A stretch of 64,000 bases of DNA from Cristatella mucedo (lineage: Eukaryota; Bryozoa; Phylactolaemata; Cristatellidae): NCBI GenBank assembly GCA_009760855.2, contig WPIO01000241.1:1-64000 (forward strand), read 5' to 3'. The translations under genes were made by a program, and so were the position numbers. Positions 39,045 to 49,598 of the stretch are shown piece after piece (the stretch's first letter is position 1; the number at the start of each line of letters is the position of its first letter). The notes under the pieces were generated by a model that saw nothing but the letters and a program-made list of their open reading frames with translations, searched no databases and was not told the origin of the DNA.

Positions 39045-40640
39045 GTGCGAAATGCTTTAAACATGGTGCAGCACTCTGCTGCCAGTCAGTCCACTCTCCG
39101 ACATGCAGATTTGAAGTGTCTACATATTCCGCGATCTGGTGCGAACTCGTGCGAAACGTGTTATTTACGTGCGAAATGCTTTAAACATGGTGCAGAACTC
39201 TGCTGCCAGTCAGCTCACGCTCCGACATGCAGATTTAAAGTTTCTACATATTCCGCGATCTGGTGCGAACTCGTGCGAAACGTGTTATTTACGTGCGAAA
39301 TGCTTTAAACATGGTGCAGCACTCTGCTGCCAGTCAGAGCACGCTCCGACATGCAGATTTGAAGTTTCTACATATTCCGCGATCTGCTGCAAACCTGAGC
39401 GAAACGTGTTATTTACGTGCGAAATGCTTTAAACAAGGTGCAGCACTCTGCTGCTCTGCCAGTCAGCGCACGCTCCGACATGCAGATTTGAAGTTTCTAC
39501 ATATTCCGCGATCTGGTGCGAACTCGTGCGAAAAGTGTTATTTACGTGCGAAATGCTTTAAAAACATGGTGCAGCACTCTGCTGCCAGTCAGCACACGCT
39601 CCGACATGCAGATTTGAAGTTTCTACATATTCCGCGATCTGGTGCGAACTCGTGCGAAACGTGTTATTTACGTGCGAAATGCTTTAAACATGGTGCAGCA
39701 CTCTGCTGCCAGTCAGGGCACGCTCCGACATGCAGATTTGAAGTTTCTACACATTTCGCGATCTGGTGCGAACACTAATGCGAAACGTGTTTTTTACGTG
39801 CGAAATGCTTTAAACAGTTTGCAGCACTCTGCTGCCAGCCAGTGCACGCTCCGACATGCCAGATTTGAAGTTTTCTACATATTCCGCGATCTGCTGCGAA
39901 CTCGTGCGAAACGTGTTATTTACGTGCGAAATGCTTTTTAAACAAGGTGCAGCACTCTGCTGCCAGCAGCACCACGCTCCGACATGCAGATTTGAACTTT
40001 CTACACATTCCGCGATCTGGTGCGAACTCGTGCGAAACGTGTTATTTACGTGCGAAATGCTTTAAACATGGTGCAGCACTCTGCTGCCAGTCCGCTCACG
40101 CTCCGACATGCAGTTTGAAGTTTTTACATATTCCGCGATCCGCCGCGAACTCGTGCGAAACGTGTTATTTACGTGCGAAATGCTTTAAACAAGGTGCAGC
40201 ACTCTGCTGCCAGTCAGCGCACGCTCCGACATGCAGATTTGAAGTTTCTACATATTCCGCGATCTGCTGCGAACTCGTGCGAAACGTGTTATTTACGTGC
40301 GAAATGCTTTTAAACATGGTGCAGCACTCTGCTGCCAGCCAGCGCACGCTCCGACATGCAGATTTAAAGTTTCTACATATTCCGCGATCTGGTGCGAACT
40401 TGTGCGAAACGTGTTATTTACGTGCGAAATGCTTTAAACATGGTGCAGCACTCTGCTTCCAGTCAGTGCACGCTCCGACATGCAGATTTAAAGTTTCTAC
40501 ATTTACCGCGATCTGGTGCGAACTTGTGCGAAACGTGTTATTTACGTGCGAAATGCTTTTAAACAAGGTGCAGCACTCTGCTGCCAGCAAGCTCACGCTA
40601 CGACATGCAGATTTGAAGTTTCTACATATTCCGCGATCTG
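39045..40640 (+). repeat. CCAGTCAG / CTGGTGCGAAC subfamily block
   Basis: Most units here share CCAGTCAG in place of CCAGCCAG, GATCTGGTGCGAAC in place of GATCTGCTGCGAAC, and CATGG, with GATTTAAAG in some. Scattered units with some of these marks occur at about 27,690-27,740, 28,055, 50,945-51,070, 53,515, 54,210-54,260 and 59,590. A short patch of the same type is embedded in domain A at about 5,985-6,062. This is a distinct subfamily with a local concentration. Confidence 0.75.
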
Positions 40641-43450
40641 CTGCGAACTGGTCTGCTGCGAACTCGTGCGAAACGTGTTATTTACGTGCGAAATGCTTTA
40701 AACATGGTGCAGCACTCTGCTGCCAGTCAGCTCACACGCTCCGACTCATGCAGATTTGAAGTTTCTAGCATATTTCCGCGATCTGCTGCGAACTCGTGCG
40801 AAACGTGTTATTTTACGTGCGAAATGCTTTAAACAAGGTGCACCAAGCACTCTGCTCGCCGTCAGTGCACGCTCCGACATGCAGATTTGAAGTTTCTACA
40901 TATTCCGCGATCTGCTGCGAAACTCTGCTAAACGTGTTATTTACGTGCGAAATGCTTTAAAATGGGTGCAGCACTCTGCTGCCCCAGATCCAAGCACACG
41001 CTCGACATGCAGATTTGAAGTTTCTACATACATTTCCGCGATCTGCTGCGAACTCGTGGCGAAACGTGTTTATTTACGTGCGAAATGCTTTAAACAATGG
41101 TGCAGCACTCTGCTGCCAGCGTTTCAGCACACGCCGACAATGCAGATTTAAAGTTTCTACATATTCCGCGATCTGCTGCAAACTCGTGCGAAACGTGTTA
41201 TTTACGTGCGAAATGCTTTAAACATGGTGCAGCACTCTGCTGCATGTCAGGGCACGCTCCGACAGGCAGATTTGAAGTTTCTACATATTCCGCGATCTGC
41301 TGCGAACTGGTGCGAAACGTGTTATTTACGTGCGAATTGCTTTGAACATGGTGCAGATCTCAGCTGCGAGCAAGCACACGCTCCGACATGCAGATTTGAA
41401 GTTTCGACATATTCCGCGATCTGCTGCGAACTTGTGCGAAACGTGTTATTTACGTGTGCGAAATGCTTTAAACAAGGTGCAGCACTCTGCTGCCAGGTCA
41501 GCGCATGCTCCGTACACTTTGCAGATTTTGAGTTGTCTACATATTCCGCGATCTGGCTGGCGAACTTGTGCGAAACGTGTTATTTACGTGCGAAATGCTT
41601 TAAACAAGGTGCAGCACTCTGCTGCCAGCAAGCTCACGCTCCGACATGCAGATTTGAAGTTTCTACATGTTCCGCGATCTGCTGGGAACTAGTGCGAAAC
41701 GTGTTATTTACGTGCGAAATGCTTTAAACAAGGTGCAGCACTCTGCTGCCAGCAAGCTCACGCTCCGACATGCAGATTTGAACTTTCTAGATATTCCGCG
41801 ATCTGGCGTTCGCAAACTAGGTAGCGAAACGTGTTATTTACGTGCGAATCTGCTTTGAAAACAGGGTGTCAGCACCCTGCTATGCCACGTCATGTGCACG
41901 CTCCGAACATATGCAGATTTGAGGTTTTGTACATATTCCGCGATCTGGTGCGAACTCGTGCGAAACGTGTTATTTACGTGCGAAATGCTTTAAACATGGT
42001 GCAGCACTCTGCTGCACTTCAGCTCACGCTTGCGAAACGTGTTATTTACGTGCGAAATGCTTTAAACATGGTGCAGCACTCTGCTGCCAGCAAGCTCACG
42101 CTCCTACATGCAGATTTGAAGTTTCTACATATTCCGCGATCTGCTGCGAACTAGTGCGAAACGTGTTATTTACGTGCGAAATGCTTTAAACAAGGGGCAG
42201 CACTCTGCTGCCAGCAAGCCCATGCTCCGACATGCAGATTTGAAGTTTCTACATATTCAGCGATCTGCTGCGAACTTGTGCGAAACGTGTTATTTACGTG
42301 CGAAATGCTTTAAACAAGGAGCAGAACTCTGCTGCCAGCAAGCTCACGCTCCTACATGCAGATTTGAAGTTTCTACATATTCCGCGATCGTCTGCGAACT
42401 CGTGCGAAACGTGTTATTTACGTGCGAAATGCTTTAAACAAGGTGCAGCACTTCTGCTGCCAGCAAGCACACGCTCCGACATGCAGATTTGAAGTTTCTA
42501 CATATTCCGCGATCTGCTGCGAACTGGTGCGAACGTGTTATTTACGTGACGCGAAATGCTTTAAACATGGTGCAGCACTCTGCTGCAGTCAGGGCACGCT
42601 TCCGACATGGCAGATTTGAAGTTTCTACATATCAGGGCGCGATCTGCTGCAAACTCGTGCGAAACGGGTATTTTACGTGCGAAATGCTTTAAACATGGTG
42701 CAGAACTCTGCTGCACCAGCTACACGCTCCGACATGCAGATTTAATTTGAAGGTTTCTACATATTCTGCAGTGCGATCTGACTGCAAACTGGTGCGAAAC
42801 GTGGGTTATTTACGTGCGAAATGCTTTAAACAAGGTGCAGCACTCTGCTGCCTCCGCGATCTGCTGAGAACAAACTTGTGCGAAACGTTGTTATTTACGT
42901 GCGAAATGCTTTAAACATGGTGCAGCACTCTGCTGCCAGTCAGCGCACGCTCCGACATGCAGATTTGAAGTTTTTTACATATTCCGCGATCTGCTGCAAA
43001 CTCGTGCGAAACGTGTTATTTACGTGCGAAATGCTTTAAACAAGTTGCAGCACCCTGCTGCGAACTAGGTCAGCAGTCGTACGCTCCGCCAAGAGGCAGA
43101 TTTGAAGTTTCTACATATTGCGCGATCTGCTGCTTTAAGACGAAACTGTTGCGAAATGTGTTATTCGACGTGCGACAATGCTTCAAAACAAGGTGCAGCA
43201 CTCCTGCTGCCAGCCAGCACACGCTCCGAACATGCAGATTTGAAGTTTTCTACATATCTCGCGATCTATGCCTTGGAACTTGTGCGAAACGTGTGGGATT
43301 ATTTACGACGTGCGAAATGCTAAAACATGGTGCAGCACTCTGGCTGCAGCTCAGCACACGCTCCGATATGCACAGGTTGAACTTTCTACATTTCGCGATC
43401 TGCTGCGAACTTGTGCGAAACGTGTTATTTACGTGCGAAATGCTTTAAAC
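40641..43450 (+). repeat. Indel-rich stretch of the array (possible assembly error zone)
   Basis: The 124-bp unit is still recognisable, but units carry many small, mostly inserted bases: CGTGGCGAAACG (about 41,056), ACAATGCAG (about 41,138), GATCTGGCTGGCGAAC (about 41,551), GAATCTGCTTTGAAAACAGG (about 41,846), GACGCGAAATGC (about 42,549), CACTCCTGCTGCC (about 43,199) and GTGTGGGATTATTTACG (about 43,292). Two units are shortened (about 42,028 and 42,852). The insertions are not confined to homopolymers. Flanking regions are far cleaner, so either this piece was poorly polished or it is a decayed segment. Confidence 0.7.
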
Positions 43451-44700
43451 AAGGTGCAGCACTCTGCTGCCAGCAAGGCGCACGCTCCGACATGCAGATT
43501 TGAAGTTTCTACATATTCCGCGATCTGCTGCTAACTCGTGCGAAATGTGTTATTTACGTGCGAAATGCTTTAAACATGGTGCAGCACTCTGCTGCCAGTC
43601 AGCGCCCGCTCCGACATGCAGATTTGAAGCTTTTTCATATTCGGCGATCTGCTGCGAACTCGTGCGAAACGTGTTAATGACGTGCGAAAAGATTTAAACA
43701 TGGTGCAGCACTCTGCTGCCAGTCAGCGCACGCTCCGACATGCAGATTTGAAGTTTCTACATATTCCGCGATCTGCTGCGAACTCGTGCGAAACGTGTTA
43801 TTTACGTGCGAAATGCTTTAAACAAGGTGCAGCACTCTGCTGCCAGCAAGCGCACGCTCCGACATGCAGATTTGAAGTTTCTACATATTCCGCGATCTGC
43901 TGCGAACTCGTGCGAAACGTGTTATTTAAGTGCGAAATGCTTTAAAACAAGGTGCAGCACTCTGCTGCCAGCCAGCACACGCTCCGACATGCAGATTGAA
44001 GTTTCTACATATTCCGCGATCTGCTGCGAACTCGTGCGAAACGTGTTATTTACGTGCGAAATGCTTTAAACAAGGGGCAGCACTCTGCTGCCAGCCAGCA
44101 CACGCTCCGACATGCAGATTTGAAGTTTCTACATATTCCGCGATCTGCTGCAAACTGGTGCGAAATGTGTTATTTACGTGCGAAATGCTTTAAAACATGG
44201 GTGAAGCACTCTGCTGCCAGCCAGCACACGCTCCGACATGCAGATTTGAAGTTTCTACATATTCCGCGATCTGCTGCGAACTTGTGCGAAACGTGTTATT
44301 TACGTGCGAAATGCTTTAAACAAGGTGCAGCACTCTGCTGCCAGCCAGCCCACGCTCCGACATGCAGATTTGAAGTTTCTACATATTCCGCGATCTGCTG
44401 CGAACTCGTGCGAAACGTGTTATTTACGTGCGAAATGCTTTAAACAAGGTGCAGCACTCTGCTGCCAGCAAGCCCACGCTCCGACATGCAGATTTGAAGT
44501 TTCTACATATTCCGCGATCTGCTGCGACTTCGTGCGAAACGTGTTATTTACGTGCGAAATGCTTTAAACAAGGTGCAGCACTCTGCTGCCAGCCAGCCCA
44601 CGCTCCGACATGCAGATTTGAAGTTTCTACATATTCCGCGATCTGCTGCGAACTCGTGCGAAACGTGTTATTTACGTGCGAAATAATTTAAACAAGGTGC
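43451..44700 (+). repeat. B-like transition units between the indel-rich stretch and domain C
   Basis: Regular units resume, mainly with AAACAAGG, GACATGCAGATTTGAAG and CCAGCCAGC or CCAGCAAGC followed by CAC or CCAC. The word CAGCCCACGCTCC, common in domain C, first becomes frequent here (about 44,347, 44,470, 44,594). A lone GCGAAATAATTTAAAC variant marks about 44,680, and the first GCTCAAAACAAGG of the next domain is at about 44,810. Confidence 0.6.
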
Positions 44701-47299
44701 AGCACTCTGCTGCCAGCCAGCACACGCTCCGACATGCAGATTTGAAGTTTCTACATATTCCGCGATCTGCTGCGAACTCGTGCGAAACGTGTTATTTGCG
44801 TGCGAAATGCTCAAAACAAGGTGCAGCACTCTGCTGCCAGCCAGCACACGCTCCGACATGCAGATTTGAAGTTTCTACATATTCAGCGATCTACTTCGAA
44901 CTCGTGCAAAATGTGTTATTTACGTGCGAAATGCTCAAAACAAGGTGCAGCACTCTGCTGCCAGCCAGCACACGCTCCGACATGCAGATTTGAAGTTTCT
45001 ACATATTCCGCGATCTGCCGCGAACTCGTGCGAAACGTGTTATTTACGTGCGAAATGCTCAAAACAAGGTGCAGCACTCTGCTGCCAGCCAGTGCACGCT
45101 CCGACATGCAGATTTGAAGTTTCTACATATTCCGCGATCTGCTGCGAACTCGTGCGAAACGTGTTATTTACGTGCGAAATGCTTTAAACAAGGTGCAGCA
45201 CTCTGCTGCCAGCAAGCACATGCTCCGACATGCAGATTTGAAGTTTCTACATATTCCGCGATCTGCTGCGAGAACTCGTGCGAAATGTGTTATTTACGTG
45301 CGAAATGCTCAAAACAAGGTGCAGCACTCTGCTGCCAGCCAGCCCACGCTCCGACATGCAGATTTGAAGTTTCTACATATTCCGCGATCTGCTGCGAACT
45401 CGTGCGAAACGTGTTATTTACGTGCGAAATGCTCAAAACAAGGTGCAGCACTCTGCTGCCAGCCAGTGCAGGCTCCGATATGTAGATTTAAAGTTTCTAC
45501 ATATTCCGCGATCTGCTGCGAACTCGTGCGAAATGTGTTATTTACGTGCGAAATGCTCAAAACAAGGTGCAGCACTCTGCTGCCAGCCAGCACACGCTCC
45601 GAAATGCAGATTTGAAGTTTCTACATATTCCGAGATCTGCTGCGAACTTGTGCGAAACTTGTTATTCACGTGCGAAATGCTCAAAACAAGGTGCAGCACT
45701 TTGCTGCCAGCCAGCCCACGCTCCGACATGCAGATTTGAAGTTTCTATATATTCCACGATTTTCTGCGAACTCGTGCGAAACGTGTTATTTACGTGCGAA
45801 ATGCTTTAAACAAGGTGCAGCACTCTGCTGCCAGCCAGCGCACGCTCCGACATGCAGATTTGAAGTTTCTACATATTCCGCGATCTGCTGCGAACTCGTG
45901 CGAAACGTGTTATTTACGTGCGAAATGCTCAAAACAAGGTGCAGCACTCTGCTGCCAGCAAGCACACGCTCCGACATGCAGATTTGAAGTTTCTACATAT
46001 TTAGCGATCTGCCGCGAACTCGTGCGAAACGTGTTATTTACGTGCGAAATGCTTTAAACAAGGTGCAGCACTCTGCTGCCAGCCAGCACACGCTCCGACA
46101 TGCAGATTTGAAGTTTCTACATATTCAGCGATCTGCTGCGAACTCGTGCGAAACGTGTTATTTACGTGCGAAATGCTTTAAACAAGGTGCAGCACTCTGC
46201 TGCCAGCAAGTGCACGCTCCGACAAGCAGATTTGACGTTTCTACATATTCCGCGATCTGCTGCGAACTCGTGCGAAACGTGTTATTTACGTGCGAAATGC
46301 TTTAAAACAAGGTGCAGTACTCTGCTGCCAGCCAGCCCACGCTCCGACATGCAGATTTGATGTTTCTACATATTCCGCGATCTGCTGCGAACTCGTGCGA
46401 AATGTGTTATTTACGTGCGAAATGCTTTAAACAAGGTGCAGCACTCTGCTGCCAGCCAGTACACGCTCCGACATGCAGATTTGAAGTTTCTACATATTCC
46501 GCGATCCGCCGCGAACTCGTGCGAAACGTGTTATTTACGTGCGAAATGCTTTAAACAAGGTGCAGCACTCTGCTGCTAGCAAGGTCACGCTCCGACATGC
46601 AGATTTGAAGTTTCTACGTATTCCGCGATCTGCTGCAAACTGGTGCGAAACGTGTTATTTACGTGCGAAATGCTTTAAACAAGGTGCAGCACTCTGCTGC
46701 CAGCCAGCCCACGCTCCGACATGCAGATTTGAAGTTTCTACATATTTCGCGATCTGCTGTGAACTCGTGCGAAACGTGTTATTTACGTGCGAAATGCTTT
46801 AAACAAGGTGCAGCACTCTGCTGCCAGCCAGTACACGCTCCGATATGCAGATTTGAAAGTTTCTACATATTCCGCGATTTGCTGCGAACTCGTGCGAAAC
46901 GAGTTATTTGCGTGCGAAATGCTTAAAACATGGTGCAGCACTCTGCTGCCAGCCAGCACACGCTCCGACATGCAGATTTGAAGTTTCTACATATTCCGCG
47001 ATCTGCTGCGAACTCGTGCGAAACGTGTTATTTACGTGCGAAATGCTCAAAACAAGGGGCAGCACTCTGCTGCCAGCCAGCACACGCACCGACATGCAGA
47101 TTTGAAGTTTCTACATATTCAGCGATCTGCTGCAAACTCGTGCGAAACGTGTTATTTACGTGCGAAATGCTCAAAACAAGGTGCAGCACTCTGCTGCCAG
47201 CCAGTGCACGCTCCGACTTGCAGATTTGAAGTTTCTAGATATTCCGCAATCTGCTGCGAACTCGTGCGAATCGTGGTAATTACGTGCGAAATGCTTTAA

Positions 47300-47345
47300 A
47301 AATGGTGCAGCACTCTGCTGCCAGGTGCAGCACTCTGCTGCCAGC
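47300..47345 (+). repeat. 20-bp partial duplication at the hairpin
   Basis: GGTGCAGCACTCTGCTGCC occurs twice in tandem (about 47,306 and 47,326), giving a unit with two complete inverted repeats. A comparable 22-bp duplication ends in the same place at about 51,547-51,590, where CTCTGCT is followed by AAACAAGG and the hairpin is repeated. Confidence 0.85.
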
Positions 47346-47779
47346 CAGCGCACGCTCCGATATGCAGATTTGAAGTTTCTACATATTCCGCGATCTGCTG
47401 CGAACTCGTGCGAAATGTGTTATTCACGTGCGAAATGCTCAAAACGAGGTGCAGCACTCTGCTGCCAGCCAGCCCACGCTCCGACATGCAGATTTGAAGT
47501 TTCTACATATTCCGCGATCTGCTGCGAACTTGTGCGAAACGTGTTATTTACGTGCGAAATGCTTTAAACAAGGTGCAGCACTCTGCTGCCAGCCAGCACA
47601 CGCTCCGACATGCAGATTTGAAGTTTCTACATATTCCGCGATCTGCTGCGAACTTGTGCGAAATGTGTTATTTACGTGCGAAATGCTTTAAACAAGGTGC
47701 AGCACTCTGCTGCCAGCCAGTGCCCGCTCCGATATGTAGATTCGAAGTTTCTACATATTCCGCGATCTGCTGCGAACTC

Positions 47780-49598
47780 GTGCGAAATGTGTTATTCGAG
47801 TGCGAAATGCTCAAAACAAGGTGCAGCACTCTGCTGCCAGCCAGCACACGCTCCGATATGCAGGTTTGAAGTTTCTACATATTCCGCGATCTGCTGCGAA
47901 CTCGTGCGAAATGTGATATTCAAGTGCGAAATGCTCAAAACAAGGGGCAGCACTCTGCTGCCAGCCAGCACACGCTCCGACATGCAGATTTGAAGTTTCT
48001 ACATATTCAGCGATCTGCCGCGAACTCGTGCGAAACGTGTTATTTACGTGCGAAATGCTCAAAACAAGGTGCAGCACTCTGCTGCCAGCAAGGGCACGCT
48101 CCGACATGCAGATTTGAACTTTCTAGATATTCCTCGATCTGCTGAGAACTTGTGCGAAATGTGTCATTCGAGTGCGAAATGCTCAAAACGAGGTGGAGCA
48201 CTTTGCTGCCAGCCAGCACACGCTCCGAAATGTAGATTTCAAGTTTCTACATATTCCGCGATCTGCTGCGAACTCGTGCGAAATGTGATATTCAAGTGCG
48301 AAATGCTCAAAACAAGGGGCAGCACTCTGCTGCCAGCCAGTGCACGCTCCGACATGCAGACTTGAATTTTCTACATGTTCCACGATTTTCTGCGAACTCG
48401 TGCGAAATGGGTTTTTTACGTGCGAAATGATTTAAACATGGTGCTGCACTCTGCTGCCAGCAAGCCCATGCTCCGACATGCAGATTTGAAGTTTCTACAT
48501 ATTCTGCGATCTGCTGAGGACTTGTGCAAAACGTGTTATTTACGTGGGAAATGCTTAAAAAATGGTGCAGCAGTCTGCTGCCAGCCAGCACACGCTTCGA
48601 CACTCCGATTTGAAATTTCTACGTATTCTGCGATCTGCTGCGAACTACTGCGAAATGTGTTATTTACGTGGGAAATGCTTTAAACAAGGTGCAGCACTCT
48701 GCAGCCAGCCAGCTCACGCTCCGACATGCAGGTTTGAAGTTTCTACATATTCCGCGATTTGCTGCAAATTCGTGCGAAACGTGTTATTTACGTGCGAAAT
48801 GATTTAAACATGGTGCTGCACTCTGCTGCCAGCAAGCCCATGCTCCGACATGCAGATTTGAAGTTTCTACATATTTAGCGATCTGCCGCGAACTCGTGCG
48901 AAACGTGTTATTTACGTGCGAAATGCTTTAAACTAGGTGCAGCACTCTGCTGCCAGCAAGTGCACGCTCCGACATGCAGATTTGAAATTTCTACATATTC
49001 AGCGATCTGCTGCGAACTTGTGCGAAACGTGTTATTTACGTGCGAAATGCTTTAAACAAGGTGCAGCACTCTGCTGCCAGCCAGCCCACGCTCCAACATG
49101 CAGATTTGAAGTTTCTACATATTTCGCGATTTGCTGTGAACTCGTGCGAAACGGGTTATTTACGTGCGAAATGCTTTTAACAAGGTGCAGCACTCTGCTG
49201 CCAGCCAGTACACGCTCCGATATGCAGATTTGAACTTTCTAGATATTCCGCGATTTGCTGCGAACTCGTGCGAAATGAGTTATTCGAGTGCGAAATGCTC
49301 AAAACAAGGTGCAGCACTCTGTTGCCAGCAAGCGTACACTCCGATATGCAGGTTTGAAGTTTCTACATATTCCGAGATCTGCTGCGAACTCGTGCGAAAT
49401 GTGATATTCAAGTGCGAAATGCTCAAAACAAGGGGCAGCACTCTGCTGCCAGCCAGCACACGCTCCGACATGCAGATTTGAAGTTTCTACATATTCAGCG
49501 ATCTGCCGCAAACTCGTGCGAAACGTGTTATTTACGTGCGAAATGCTCAAAACAAGGTGCAGCACTCTGCTGCCAGCCAGTGCAGGCTCCGATATGTA
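47780..49598 (+). repeat. 12-unit (1,488-bp) higher-order repeat
   Basis: The unit runs at 47,780-48,110 and 49,268-49,598 match with an exact offset of 1,488 bp (12 x 124). Shared markers in order are TTCGAGTGCG with GCTCAAAAC, GATATGCAGGTTTGAAG, GAAATGTGATATTCAAG, AACAAGGGGCAGC, and CAGCGATCTGCCGC. The AACAAGGGGCAGC word also appears at about 48,315, 50,052 and 50,174, so parts of the block are shared more widely. Confidence 0.75.
48200..49290 (+). repeat. Domain C duplicated block, copy 1 (pairs with about 60,279-61,245)
   Basis: Rare variants run in parallel at an offset of 12,079 bp: TGTTCCACGATTTTCTGCG (about 48,378/60,457), GCAGCCAGCC (48,701/60,780) and GATTTAAACA (48,801/60,880). 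After the loss of one whole unit from copy 2 the offset becomes 11,955 bp (49,164/61,119, at GTGCGAAATGCTTTTAACAA). Copy 1 keeps the extra unit at about 49,040-49,163. Confidence 0.8.

Noticed and set aside
39947..40759. 270-residue open frame
   Set aside because: It is again satellite sequence held open by indels, and it runs into the region of suspect assembly quality.
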